Position numbers and translations under genes: made by a program
The notes under the pieces: generated by a model
Database searches by the model: none
The model's input: only the letters and a program-made list of their open reading frames with translations
Told to the model about the DNA's origin: nothing
Shown: positions 6,988-15,671 of the stretch, piece by piece
Position numbering within the stretch: the stretch's first letter is position 1
How the letters are laid out: every line of letters begins with the position of its first letter
Assembly: GCA_001770955.1 (NCBI GenBank)
Contig: MESL01000002.1
Location: forward strand, 98,529-162,528
Length of the DNA: 64,000 nt
Source: Burkholderiales bacterium RIFCSPLOWO2_12_FULL_65_40
GTDB taxonomy: Bacteria; Pseudomonadota; Gammaproteobacteria; Burkholderiales; Burkholderiaceae_C
Reading direction: 5' to 3'

Positions 6988-9309
6988 TCACTTCATGCTG
7001 TAGCGCAATTCGGTCTGCACGGAGCGCTGGGGCAGGGTGTGCGCCTGCCAGGACTTCTGGTTGGTGACATTGTTGACGCCCAGAGCCCATTCCCAATGCG
7101 GAGCAAACTTCCAGACGGCCTTGAGGTCGAGCTGGTTCACACGCGAGACACCCCCATAGGTATCGGGATTGCTGTCGATGTTCAGTTCGGTGTTGTACGC
7201 CGGGCCGCTCCAGCGCCAGGCCGCACCGAACAGCCACTGGGCGTTGGGCCGGTAGCTGGCCTGCACGGCATACCGCTGCCTCGGGATGCGCAGCCACTGC
7301 TTGCCCACCTGCGCCGGGTTGGCCGCATTGGCCTTGACCACGGCGTCGGTCCAGGTGGCGCTGCCGCCCATATCGAGTCCCCGGACACCGACATCACGGG
7401 CCTGCCAGACCATTTCGATCCCCTGGGTCAGCACGCGGTCGACATTGCTCACGCGGGTCACCGAGGGCGTGACGGTGCTGTCGGTCTGGCGCAGGATGGT
7501 GTCTTTCACGTCATCACGGAAGTAGCTCGTGCGCAGCCAGTGCTCGCCCCAGAATTTCTCGGCGGCCAGTTCGAACGAGCGCGACACTTCGGGGCGCAGG
7601 TTCGGGTCGCTGGTGGTGATGTTGCTGCCGGTCTTGGTTCCGTTGAACAATTCGTCCACATTGGGGAAACGCACGCCACGCCCCCAGCTGGCACGCAGCA
7701 GCAGATCGTCGGCCGCCGTCCAGGCCAGAGACAGCTTGGGACTGGTGGCGTGCAGGGTGCGCCGGGCGAACCCCACCTGGGCCACCGGTGGGCCGGCAAA
7801 ATACTGCGCGCCGTTGTAGGCCTCGAAGCTTTCAAAGCGCACCCCCGAGGTCAACACCCAATCGGGCGTGATCTTCCAGGCGTCCTGGCCATAGAGCGCA
7901 GTGATGGTGGTGGTTCCGGCGTAGCTCTGGTTCAGCGTGGTTTCAGTATGGCGCCAGTCGCTGGCGTTGTTCACCACATTGTCCAGCTGGTACTGGTTGC
8001 GGTGCAGGCCGAACACCAGGGCATGGCGGCCACCTCCCCAGTCCCCGGCGGTCGGGGTGTAGGTCGATTGCAGCTCCATCGTGTTCCAGCCGGTGCCGTC
8101 GCGCCGCGTGACGGTGCCCGCCCCCCCCAGGTTGGCCAGCGGCGGCGGCGCACCGGCCTCGCGCAGCGCATCCTTGAGCATCTGGTACTGGGTGAGCATC
8201 GCCGACGCATTCCAGCCGGTAGCGTTGCGCGTCTTCCAGGTGGCTCCCAGCTGGCGGTGCAGTTCGTCACGCTGGCTCGGAGCAAAGGCGCTGGCGCCCA
8301 GGTTGAAGCGGTTGACGCCATCGTTGACCACGCCGCTCCAGACCGGCTGGCCTGCTGCATCACGCAGATAGGTCATGGTGCGCACGGTGCTGTTGCTGCG
8401 CCAGACGGAGATGCGGCCCTCGATCTCCTGGATGGCCGAGATGTCGTAACCCAGCCGCAGATTGAGGGTGTCCTGCCGGCTGCGGTCGATTCCCGTGGGG
8501 CCGAAGATCGCGCGCTCGCGGCCCTGCGGGTCGCGGTCATACTGGAGGCCCGTGACCCGCACCCCGGAGGTGGGTGCGGCAAAGGCTCCGGCCGTCGCGC
8601 CACGCACGGCATTGGCATACCCCATGGCGTGGCCCGCGCTGTCCTGGTGCTGCACGCCCAGCACGTACCACAGCCCAGAGTCCAGCCGCGAGGCCATGCG
8701 CGCCGACAACTGCCTGCTGCCATAGCCCTCGCTCGTGCCGTATTCGTCAAAACTCTGGTGGTTGTATTTGACGCTGGCCGAGGCCTCGAACCCCTTGGGC
8801 TTGCGCTCGGTCACGACCATGGTGGTGCCGATGGAGTTGCCCGGATAGATAGCAGAATACGGGCCATACAGGGCATCGACCCGCTCGATGGCCTCGACAT
8901 TGATCATGTTCCAGCGCGGCGCATCGAAACGGCCCAGGAAGTTCGAGATCAGGTAGCCATCCAGATACACCAGCGCGCGGCCCGGCTGCAGGGTGCCAAA
9001 GCTGCGTCCGCCCACGTTGGCATTGCGGTCGCCCAGGTAGCGCTTGCGGACGGTGGTGCTGGGCAGCAAGGCTGCAGCGTCCTCGGGATTGAAAATATTC
9101 TGCTCTTCCAGATCGCGTGCGGTCTTGCTGGCGGTGCTGTTGGGCAGGTGGGGATCGAGCTGCGAGCGTGTCTCGGTCACGCTGATGGTTTGCAGCTGGG
9201 ACTCGGTGGCGACGCCCTGGGCCAGAACGACAGCAGGCATCAGGGCCAGAGCGGCCGACAAGGGGCGCAGACGCGAGGCCGCGCCCGACAAATAACGGTG
9301 GTTTTGCAC
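6988..9309 (-). CDS. TonB-dependent outer-membrane receptor
   Basis: 773 aa, the usual length. Signal peptide to about residue 31 (ALMPAVVLAQ), then a plug domain: NPEDAAALLPSTTVRKR, NVGGRSFGTLQPGRALVYLDG and AIERVDALYGPYSAIYPGNS are classic plug motifs. The rest is a 22-strand barrel ending in the aromatic-rich RSVQTELRYSMK. It imports a ligand across the outer membrane using TonB energy. The ligand cannot be read from sequence; the neighbours (DUF2946 upstream, an exported CPSC thioredoxin and a CECC propeller downstream) favour a metal, perhaps copper. A repeat copy separates it from DUF2946. Confidence 0.9.
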   Translation of the reverse strand: MQNHRYLSGAASRLRPLSAALALMPAVVLAQGVATESQLQTISVTETRSQLDPHLPNSTASKTARDLEEQNIFNPEDAAALLPSTTVRKRYLGDRNANVGGRSFGTLQPGRALVYLDGYLISNFLGRFDAPRWNMINVEAIERVDALYGPYSAIYPGNSIGTTMVVTERKPKGFEASASVKYNHQSFDEYGTSEGYGSRQLSARMASRLDSGLWYVLGVQHQDSAGHAMGYANAVRGATAGAFAAPTSGVRVTGLQYDRDPQGRERAIFGPTGIDRSRQDTLNLRLGYDISAIQEIEGRISVWRSNSTVRTMTYLRDAAGQPVWSGVVNDGVNRFNLGASAFAPSQRDELHRQLGATWKTRNATGWNASAMLTQYQMLKDALREAGAPPPLANLGGAGTVTRRDGTGWNTMELQSTYTPTAGDWGGGRHALVFGLHRNQYQLDNVVNNASDWRHTETTLNQSYAGTTTITALYGQDAWKITPDWVLTSGVRFESFEAYNGAQYFAGPPVAQVGFARRTLHATSPKLSLAWTAADDLLLRASWGRGVRFPNVDELFNGTKTGSNITTSDPNLRPEVSRSFELAAEKFWGEHWLRTSYFRDDVKDTILRQTDSTVTPSVTRVSNVDRVLTQGIEMVWQARDVGVRGLDMGGSATWTDAVVKANAANPAQVGKQWLRIPRQRYAVQASYRPNAQWLFGAAWRWSGPAYNTELNIDSNPDTYGGVSRVNQLDLKAVWKFAPHWEWALGVNNVTNQKSWQAHTLPQRSVQTELRYSMK

Positions 9310-9327
9310 AACAACTCCATAAGCATT

Positions 9328-9381
9328 AAATCGGCATCAAACGCTTATGATCAAAGCGCCAGATGCTACAAAATCAATAGC
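9328..9381 (+). repeat. Dispersed hairpin repeat, copy A
   Basis: Begins AAATCGGCATCAAACGCTTA and ends CAAAATCAATAGC. It shares the layout of the other copies: GGC-TC-A-CGCTT, spacer, AAGCGC, then the GCTA...TAGC right end. It lies between DUF2946 and the TonB receptor, and on the minus strand it encodes the last residues (ELLIL) and the TAG stop of the DUF2946 gene. Confidence 0.75.
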
Positions 9382-9776
9382 TCATGAACCGCAGGTGGCC
9401 CCCGGGGCCGGGGTGCCAGTGCGGCGATCGCAGGCCGGGCCACAGGCGCACGCCCCACGGGCACCGGATGCCGATCGGGCGCCCACCGAAAAACGTCCGC
9501 ATCGGCCCGCACCGGGGCGGCGGGGGCATTGGCCAGCAGGCACCAGAGACATTCCGCCATCGGCACCCCGGTGCCCGTCTCCGTGTCCTGCGCTGCCGTG
9601 CCATGCGCATCCACCCAGGCCATGCCGGTGCTGGTGCACACCTCCAAGGCACCGGAAGTGCCTCCCTCCATCGCACGCGACACCACCGGCGTGACGGCAC
9701 CGAACACGGCCAGCAGCAAGGCCAGCCAGATCCATCGGGCGTTGCGCAGCACAGCGAGGGGGGTTTGCAAAGGCAT
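9366..9776 (-). CDS. DUF2946 family protein
   Basis: 136 aa from the ATG at 9776; the longer ORF uses a GTG at 9803 and adds nine residues. One N-terminal membrane segment or signal (WIWLALLLAVFGAVTPVVS), then the family hallmark AECLWCLLANAP, a CxxC pair close to the usual ECPFC/CxxCLxH pattern. DUF2946 genes are often found beside TonB receptors and copper genes; the biochemical role is not established. Its end is encoded by repeat copy A, so the C-terminus ELLIL is probably not conserved. Confidence 0.75.
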   Translation of the reverse strand: MPLQTPLAVLRNARWIWLALLLAVFGAVTPVVSRAMEGGTSGALEVCTSTGMAWVDAHGTAAQDTETGTGVPMAECLWCLLANAPAAPVRADADVFRWAPDRHPVPVGRAPVARPAIAALAPRPRGPPAVHELLIL

Positions 9777-9941
9777 GGGCCGGGTGGGGTGTACGGATCG
9801 CACGGCCTGCAGGGAAGCCGTCGGATCGCATTCTAGGGCCGCGTGCGCGCTGCCATGCCGTGGCCGGTTTGTCCTGCATCAGCCGCACCAGAAATACCTG
9901 CACTGGCCAACGGCGCTTGGCATTGTCAGTACCATCGACGG

Positions 9942-12023
9942 ATGATCCCTGTGCATACCCTGCCCTCTGAATCTCAGGCCGGCATCCCCCCGACCACCCG
10001 CCAGGTGCGCGGCGCCTGCCCGCACGACTGCCCCGACACCTGCGCCCTGCTCACCACCGTGGAGAACGGCGTGGCCACGCGCGTGCAGGGCAATCCGGCG
10101 CACGCGCAGACCGGCGGCGTGCTCTGCGCTAAGGTGTCCAAATACCCCGAGCGCACTTACCACGCCGAGCGCATCCTCACGCCCCTCAAGCGCAGCGGCC
10201 CCAAGGGCAGCGGGCAGTTCACACCCGTGAGCTGGGACGAGGCACTTTCCGACATCGCCGCGCGCCTGGGCGCGATCGCCGCGCGCGACCCGCAGGCCAT
10301 CCAGCCCTACAGCTACGCCGGCACCATGGGCCTGGTGCAGGGCGAGAGCATGGACCGGCGCTTCTTCCACCGCCTGGGGGCCTCCTTCCTGGACCGCACC
10401 ATCTGCGCCACGGCGGGCGGCGAGGGCCTGGTGCACACGCTGGGCGGCAAGGTGGGCATGAAGGTGGAGTTCTTTGCCGAATCCAAGCTCATCCTCATCT
10501 GGGGCAGCAACTCGATTGGCAGCAACCTGCATTTCTGGCGCATCGCCCAGCAGGCCAAGCGAGACGGCGCCAAGCTCGTGTGCATCGACCCGCGCAAGAG
10601 CGAAACCGCCGAGAAATGCCACGAGCACATCCAGCTCCTGCCCGGCACCGATAGCGCGCTGGCACTGGCGCTGATGCACGAACTCATCACCCACGGCTGG
10701 CTGGACCACGATTACATCGCGCGCCACACAGTGGGCTGGGAAAAACTGCGCGAGCGTGCCCTGCAATGGCCGCCCGAGCGCGCCGCGCAGGTGTGCGGCG
10801 TGCCGGTGGAGCAGATCCGCCAGCTCGCGCGCGATTACGGCACCACCCAGCCCGCCGCCATCCGCCTGAACTACGGCATGCAGCGCGTGCACGGCGGCGC
10901 CAACGCGGTGCGCGCCGTCGCCTGCCTGCCCGCCCTCACGGGCGCCTGGCGGCACCGCGCGGGCGGCGTGCTGCTGTCCAGCTCGGGCAGCTTCCCGGTG
11001 GACCGCGCCGCGCTGCAGCGCCCGGACCTGCTGGCCGGCCGCAGCCCGCGCACCATCAACATGGTGACGATTGGCGACGACCTGTTGCGCGAATCCTCGC
11101 CCGCCTTCGGCCCCAAGATCGAGGCCCTGGTGGTCTACAACAGCAACCCCGTGGCCGTGGCGCCCGAATCGGGCAAGGTGGTGCAGGGCTTCGCGCGCGA
11201 GGACCTGTTCACCGTGGTGCTGGAGCATTTCCAGACCGACACCGCCGACTACGCTGATTACGTTTTGCCCGCCACCACGCAACTCGAACACTGGGACGTG
11301 CACCTGGCTTACGGCCACACCGACGTGCTGCTGAACCAGCCCGCCGTGGCCCCGCTGGGCCAGGCGCGCAGCAACACCCAGGTGTTCCGCGACCTGGCAG
11401 CACGCATGGGTTTCACCGAGTCCTGCTTCCAGGACAGCGACGAGCAGCTCTGCCGCCAGGCCTATGGCGCCAAGGTGGACTTCAACCAACTGCTGGAACA
11501 GGGCTTTGCCCCGCTGGGCGGGCCGGACGCGCCGTTTGCCGAAGGGGGCTTTCCCACACCCTCAGGCAAGTGCGAGTTCTTCAGCGAGCGCCTGGCCGCG
11601 CAGGGCCTGGACGGCCTGCCCGACCATGTGCCCAACCACGAGGCCGCCGGCACCTCTGCACAGTACCCGCTGGCCATGATCTCGCCGCCGGCGCGTAACT
11701 TCCTCAACTCGACCTTCGTCAACATCAAAAGCCTGCGCGACATCGAGGGCCGCCCGCTGCTGGAGATCCACCCGCAGGACGCGGCCGCGCGCGGCATCCA
11801 GGACGGCAGCGTGGTGCGCGTGTTCAACGGCCGGGGCAGCTACCGCTGCCACGCCCATGTGAGCGAGCGCGCCCGGCCCGGCGTGGTGAATGGCCTGGGC
11901 ATCTGGTGGCGCAAGCTCGGCATGGACGGCAGCAATGTGAACGAGCTGACCAGTCAGGCGCTGACCGACCTGGGGCGCGGGCCGACGTTTTATGACTGCC
12001 TGGTGGAAGTGGAAGCCGGCTGA
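9942..12023 (+). CDS. Molybdopterin-dependent oxidoreductase (DMSO-reductase superfamily)
   Basis: 693 aa; the ATG at 9942 is preferred over the upstream start in the track because the family begins shortly before RGACPHDCPDTCAL. That motif plus GGVLCAKV gives the Cx2-3Cx3Cx~27C [4Fe-4S] site. Later blocks KLVCIDPRKSETAEKC, LLPGTDSALALALMHELI and the C-terminal RGSYRCHAHVSERARPGVV are molybdopterin-guanine-dinucleotide binding regions. There is no Tat signal, so it is cytoplasmic. No partner iron-sulfur or membrane subunit is adjacent. The substrate is unknown. The TGA stop sits at the edge of repeat copy M. Confidence 0.85.
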   Translation: MIPVHTLPSESQAGIPPTTRQVRGACPHDCPDTCALLTTVENGVATRVQGNPAHAQTGGVLCAKVSKYPERTYHAERILTPLKRSGPKGSGQFTPVSWDEALSDIAARLGAIAARDPQAIQPYSYAGTMGLVQGESMDRRFFHRLGASFLDRTICATAGGEGLVHTLGGKVGMKVEFFAESKLILIWGSNSIGSNLHFWRIAQQAKRDGAKLVCIDPRKSETAEKCHEHIQLLPGTDSALALALMHELITHGWLDHDYIARHTVGWEKLRERALQWPPERAAQVCGVPVEQIRQLARDYGTTQPAAIRLNYGMQRVHGGANAVRAVACLPALTGAWRHRAGGVLLSSSGSFPVDRAALQRPDLLAGRSPRTINMVTIGDDLLRESSPAFGPKIEALVVYNSNPVAVAPESGKVVQGFAREDLFTVVLEHFQTDTADYADYVLPATTQLEHWDVHLAYGHTDVLLNQPAVAPLGQARSNTQVFRDLAARMGFTESCFQDSDEQLCRQAYGAKVDFNQLLEQGFAPLGGPDAPFAEGGFPTPSGKCEFFSERLAAQGLDGLPDHVPNHEAAGTSAQYPLAMISPPARNFLNSTFVNIKSLRDIEGRPLLEIHPQDAAARGIQDGSVVRVFNGRGSYRCHAHVSERARPGVVNGLGIWWRKLGMDGSNVNELTSQALTDLGRGPTFYDCLVEVEAG

Positions 12024-12088
12024 ACGCTATTGAATATATAGCTTGATGCGCATTACCATCCTAGCCTGGAGCCGTATTTCTCTCAAAA
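12022..12088 (-). repeat. Dispersed hairpin repeat, copy M
   Basis: Read on the minus strand it starts TTTTGAGAGAAATACGGCTC and ends CTATATATTCAATAGCG, aligning with copy E over its length with many substitutions. It sits between the convergent molybdoenzyme and FAH-family genes. The molybdoenzyme ends GGC TGA ACG CTA, the same junction seen at the end of the threonine aldolase gene. Confidence 0.7.
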
Positions 12089-12103
12089 GTGCACCGGCGG
12101 GCG

Positions 12104-13099
12104 CTACTCCGTACTTTCGGCCAGGACAGCCACTGTCTGGTCGATGGCGCCGCACAGGCTGAGCCCATCGCGGCCCCTCATCTCGATGCGCACGGTGTCG
12201 CCGGCCTGCAGGTAGCCGGTGGAGGGTTGGCCGTCCTGCAGCGTCTCCAGGCAGCGCTTCTCGGCAATGCTGGCGTAGCCCTTGGCGCCGTCCTTCTGGC
12301 CCACCGGGCCGCTGCAGACGATGCTGCCGGCACGCAGGTGGCGCGTCTGGCAGGCCTGCGCGATGAGCTGGCCGAAGTGGAAGTCCATGCCTTCGCCGGC
12401 ATCGCACAGGCCGACCTTTCGGCCGTTCCAGGTCGTCTGCAGCGTGAGCAGCACGCGGCCCGGTTCCCAGGCAGCGCCCAGTTCGTCGAGCGTCACGGCC
12501 ACGGGGCTGAAGGCAGTGGCCGGGCGGCTTTGCAGCGGGCCTTGGCCGCGTTCGCGCTCCAGGGGTTCAAGGCTGCGCAGCGCCACGGTGTTGGCCAGCA
12601 TCACCAGGCGCACGCCGTCAAGCGCCTGCGCCGGTGTGCTGCCGCGCAGCACGTCGCCCGTGACCACGGCCAGCCCGGCGCCAAAGTCGATGCCCATGGC
12701 CTCGCTGGGCGCCACGATGTCGTCGCAGGGCCCCGCACAACCATCGCTGGCTGCCTGGTGCAGCAGCGGCGTGCGGCGCTGGGCCTCGGGCAACCCGGCA
12801 CCGCGCGCCTGGCATTCCCGCTCGGCATGGTGCAGAGAGGCCCGGCCCTCCAGGCACTGGTAGGCGCGCGGCAGCGGCGCCAGGCACTGGCGGGGATCGA
12901 AGGGAAACGCATGGCGCGCGCGGCCGGCATTGAGGCTGTCGTACAAGTCCTGCAACTGGGGCGAAAGAAAGCCCCAGTCGTCGAGCACCTGCTGCAGGCG
13001 GTGCGCGATGCCGGTAGCGTAGTGGGCCGTACCCAGGTCGCGCGAGACTACCACCAGTTGGCCGTCGCGGGAACCATCCTTGAGGGTGGCAAATTTCAT
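12104..13099 (-). CDS. Fumarylacetoacetate hydrolase (FAH) family protein
   Basis: 331 aa from MKFATLKDGSRDGQLVVVSRD. The ORF track runs the frame another 376 codons upstream through non-coding shadow; the ATG at 13099 fits the family. FAH-fold features include GIDFGAGLAVVTGDV, the metal-site region, FHFGQLIAQACQTRHLRAGS and the C-terminal GDTVRIEMRGRDGLSLCGAIDQ. Such enzymes hydrolyse C-C bonds of acylpyruvates in aromatic or tyrosine breakdown. No homogentisate-pathway genes are adjacent, so the substrate is open. It is divergent from the DUF3108 gene. Confidence 0.85.
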   Translation of the reverse strand: MKFATLKDGSRDGQLVVVSRDLGTAHYATGIAHRLQQVLDDWGFLSPQLQDLYDSLNAGRARHAFPFDPRQCLAPLPRAYQCLEGRASLHHAERECQARGAGLPEAQRRTPLLHQAASDGCAGPCDDIVAPSEAMGIDFGAGLAVVTGDVLRGSTPAQALDGVRLVMLANTVALRSLEPLERERGQGPLQSRPATAFSPVAVTLDELGAAWEPGRVLLTLQTTWNGRKVGLCDAGEGMDFHFGQLIAQACQTRHLRAGSIVCSGPVGQKDGAKGYASIAEKRCLETLQDGQPSTGYLQAGDTVRIEMRGRDGLSLCGAIDQTVAVLAESTE

Positions 13100-13237
13100 G
13101 GCGTGGGTGCGTTGTGGGGGTGAAGGGCTCGGCAACGCGGCAGGAGGAGATGCCACGGCACGCGGGATTCTAGGGCAGCTCCAAGCGGCCGCAACGCGCC
13201 GTCGGTTACCCTCGTGCCTGATTCTCTGGCCGATTGC

Positions 13238-14368
13238 ATGATTCCCCCCCGCCCCCTGCTGCTGATCACCGCCCTGGTGCTGGCCCTGCACGCCCTGGTG
13301 CTGGGCGGTGCCCTGCCGCACGGGTCGGCCCCAGCGGCCGAGGCGCCCCTGGCCTTTGCCACGCGCACCATCGCCGCGCCACCGCCCGCACCCTCCCCGC
13401 GCAAGGCCGAGGCAGAATCGCCCCCCCCAGCACAGCCCGCGCCGCGCAAAAAACCCCGCCCGAAACCCGCCATGCAGGAGGGCCCCACCGTGGCCGCCAG
13501 CCCCCTGTTCCCGGCCTCCGCCAGCGAGGCAGAGCCGCCCCCCGAGCCTGCGACGCCCTCCGGCGACGCCAGCGCCCCAGAGCCCCCCCCTTTGACAACA
13601 GTGGCAGAAACCGGGGCACCGCCCCCCGCCAACCCCGAGCCCAGCGACACCCCGGCCACCCAGGGCAGTGCCATCGCCATCACGCCCCCCGGCACCGCCG
13701 AGGGCACGGGAAGCCCGCAGCCGCCCGCCGTGCGCATTCCGGCACCCGTGCGCCTGGGCTTTGACGTCACGGGCCAGGCCAAAGGCTTCCAGTACAGCGC
13801 CCGGGCCGAATTGCTGTGGCAGCACGACGGCCAGCAATACCAGGCACGGCAGGAAATCAGCGTGCTGTTCCTCGGCTCGCGCTCGCAGACCAGCGTGGGC
13901 GAGATCACGCCCCTGGGCCTGCAACCCCGGCGCTTTGGCGACCGCTCGCGCAGCGAGCAGGCGGCGCACTTCGATTTCGCCCTGGGGCGCGTGAGTTTCA
14001 GCGCCAACACGCCGCCCGCCACGGTCGCGCCGGGGGCACAGGACCGGCTCAGCGTTTTTCTGCAGCTCGGTGCCCTGCTCTCGGCGGCACCGGAGCGCTT
14101 TGCGGTGGGCACGCGCATCAGCATTCCGACCGTGAGCGCACGCGCCGCCGACACCTGGACTTTCACCGTCGAGGGCGAGGAAACCCTGGAGCTGCCCATC
14201 GGCACGGTGCAGGCCGTGCAGCTGCAACGCCTGCCCCGCCGCGACTATGACCAGAAGGCGCAGGTCTGGCTGGCACCGGAGCTAGGCTACCTGCCCGTGC
14301 GCATCCGCATCACCCAGACCAGCGGCGACTTCGCCGAACTGAGCCTGCGCAGCCGCGCAACACCTTGA
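13238..14368 (+). CDS. DUF3108 domain protein, probably periplasmic
   Basis: 376 aa from the ATG at 13238, where the hydrophobic LLLITALVLALHALVLGG signal/anchor begins directly; a GTG eight codons upstream is possible. Residues 35-165 are a long Pro/Ala/Glu-rich low-complexity region, a TonB-like spacer. The C-terminal ~200 residues are DUF3108: LGFDVTGQAKGFQYSARAEL, DFALGRVSFSAN and RDYDQKAQVWLAPELGYLPV. An envelope location, anchored in the inner membrane and reaching across the periplasm, is inferred. The function is not known. Confidence 0.75.
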   Translation: MIPPRPLLLITALVLALHALVLGGALPHGSAPAAEAPLAFATRTIAAPPPAPSPRKAEAESPPPAQPAPRKKPRPKPAMQEGPTVAASPLFPASASEAEPPPEPATPSGDASAPEPPPLTTVAETGAPPPANPEPSDTPATQGSAIAITPPGTAEGTGSPQPPAVRIPAPVRLGFDVTGQAKGFQYSARAELLWQHDGQQYQARQEISVLFLGSRSQTSVGEITPLGLQPRRFGDRSRSEQAAHFDFALGRVSFSANTPPATVAPGAQDRLSVFLQLGALLSAAPERFAVGTRISIPTVSARAADTWTFTVEGEETLELPIGTVQAVQLQRLPRRDYDQKAQVWLAPELGYLPVRIRITQTSGDFAELSLRSRATP

Positions 14369-14417
14369 GACACCCCCCTGTGGCCCTTGCGCGGCGGCCG
14401 CTGGCCTGGGCCGCGTT
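14369..14417 (+). repeat. C-rich dispersed repeat, partial copy
   Basis: GGCCCTTGCGCGGCGGCCGC followed by TGGCCTGGGCCGCG nearly matches the right half of the copy at 41470 (GGCCCTTGCGCGGTGGCTGC, then TGGCCTGGGTCGCG). The left half is reduced to CACCCCCCTG. It lies directly after the DUF3108 stop. Beyond it, up to the DUF3567 start at 14557, I see no further gene. Confidence 0.65.
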
Positions 14418-14556
14418 CTTTGTTGGGGCTGCTGGAGTGGCAATAGCATGCTTCTCTGACACGGCCCGGATTTCGTGGAATACTGGATTCGTGGTTCAGA
14501 CTTGAACTTGACGACGCCGTTGCCATCTGACAAGGACAAAGATCAGGGAGAACACC

Positions 14557-14853
14557 ATGCACATGCTCTACGACTCGGACTCCTTCGTGGTGGTCCACAT
14601 GCTGCCCGATGCCATTGCTGCGGACAACCCGGCACTGAACGATGCCGTGCCGCCCGTTCCGCAACTGGCACGCCACGGTTTCGAGATCGTGGACAAGCGC
14701 TCGGGCAAGGAGGTCTACCTTGACGGCTCCTGGGCCGAGATGTTCCAGCAGCAGATCCTGGCCTGGCAGCGCGACGCCCCCACGCAGGAAGAGGTCGAAG
14801 ACACGCTCGACCGCTACACCGGACTGGCACAGAACCCGGTGGTGGTGCACTAG
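14557..14853 (+). CDS. DUF3567 family protein
   Basis: 98 aa. Begins MHMLYDSDSFVVVHMLP and continues with RHGFEIVDKRSGKEVYLDGS and EEVEDTLDRYTGLAQNPVVVH, matching the small betaproteobacterial DUF3567 family over its full length. Soluble and acidic, with no catalytic motif and no known function. A clear GGGAGAA ribosome-binding site precedes the ATG. The gene is useful mainly as a lineage marker for Burkholderiales. Confidence 0.85.
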   Translation: MHMLYDSDSFVVVHMLPDAIAADNPALNDAVPPVPQLARHGFEIVDKRSGKEVYLDGSWAEMFQQQILAWQRDAPTQEEVEDTLDRYTGLAQNPVVVH

Positions 14854-14886
14854 TATTTTTGCCTGAGTAGGTGCATATCTCAGACT

Positions 14887-14982
14887 CCCTCTCCCCCTGC
14901 GGGAGAGGGTTGGGGAGAGGGGGAGCAAGCACGCCGCGCCCAAACACCCCTCTCCCCCGCCCTCTCCCGCAAGGGGAGAGGG
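14887..14982. repeat. Inverted pair of CCCTCTCCC/GGGAGAGGG repeats
   Basis: Two ~37-nt units face each other, separated by about 24 nt. Unit one starts CCCTCTCCCCCTGCGGGAGA; the reverse complement of unit two starts CCCTCTCCCCTTGCGGGAGA. Each unit is itself a hairpin (CCCTCTCCC-TGC-GGGAGAGGG type), and the pair can form a much longer cruciform. It follows the DUF3567 stop by 33 nt and could end transcription; there is no T-run. Confidence 0.8.
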
Positions 14983-15050
14983 CGCTAATCCCGAGCGCCG
15001 CTATTTGCTCAGAGGCTGGTGTCCATATCTGAGGCATGTCGCTAATCAGG

Positions 15051-15112
15051 TATTTTTGGGCTCTGGCGCTTATTTTACGGGCGCCAGCAGCTATTGATTC
15101 AATAGCAATTCA
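15051..15112 (+). repeat. Dispersed hairpin repeat, copy I
   Basis: Among the clearest copies. TATTTTTGGGCTCTGGCGCT leads into stem one, CTGGCGC-N11-GCGCCAG, and stem two is the perfect palindrome GCTATTGATTCAATAGC. It lies between the convergent DUF3567 and hemerythrin-like genes; the hemerythrin gene stop is ten bases beyond the right end. Confidence 0.8.
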
Positions 15113-15121
15113 AAACCGCAT

Positions 15122-15670
15122 TCAGCCCGAAGCCCCGCGCCGACGGCGCATTTCCGCGCCCATGGCCTGCACCGCCTCGGGCGCCAGCAGGGCGCGGGCC
15201 GCCGGGTACACCAGGTCTTCCTCCAGGCGGATGTGCTCTGCATAGACGCCGGCAAAGCGCGCCAGCACGGCCTCATCCGGGGCGCTGAAGGACTCCTTCG
15301 TCCCCTCGGCCAGCGCCTGCAACAGCGCGCGCGCTGCCTGCCAGTTCGCCGACATGGCCTCGTGGTCCTGCTGCAGCTCGCGCACGGCGGCCACCGTATC
15401 GGCGCCGCCCCGCTCCAGCAGGGGCGGGAACACATGCAGTTCCTCGTCCTCATGGTGCAGGGGCGCCGCCATATCGAAGTAGCGCAGCACATCGCGCGCT
15501 GCCTGGCGAGCAGAGTCGTCACAGGGGTGATCGTGCAGGTAGTCCTGCAGTTTCTGCAGCAGTGCCAGCGAGCGCAGCACGCGCTCGTGGCAGGCCTCCA
15601 GCATGTCAAACGGCGTGTCGAAGCCCACGGCGGGGTCGCCGAAACCGGGCAATGCATGGGAAGCAGTCAT
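15122..15670 (-). CDS. Hemerythrin-like (HHE) domain protein
   Basis: 182 aa four-helix protein with the expected iron ligands in order: CHERV near residue 29, HHEDEE near 75, LQQDHEAM near 100 and AEHIRLEEDLVYP near 144. Such stand-alone hemerythrins bind O2 or NO or repair iron-sulfur centres under nitrosative stress. Its ATG lies one base after the nitroreductase stop, and that gene follows NnrS by two bases, so it is the third gene of a compact operon probably devoted to nitric-oxide tolerance. Confidence 0.85.
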   Translation of the reverse strand: MTASHALPGFGDPAVGFDTPFDMLEACHERVLRSLALLQKLQDYLHDHPCDDSARQAARDVLRYFDMAAPLHHEDEELHVFPPLLERGGADTVAAVRELQQDHEAMSANWQAARALLQALAEGTKESFSAPDEAVLARFAGVYAEHIRLEEDLVYPAARALLAPEAVQAMGAEMRRRRGASG

Positions 15671-15671
15671 G

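Noticed and set aside
13238-14368. TonB energy-transducing protein
   Set aside because: The Pro/Glu-rich spacer looks TonB-like, but the C-terminal domain matches DUF3108 and lacks the TonB YP motif region.
14887-14982. CRISPR array
   Set aside because: Only two units, in inverted rather than direct orientation, no spacers and no cas genes.
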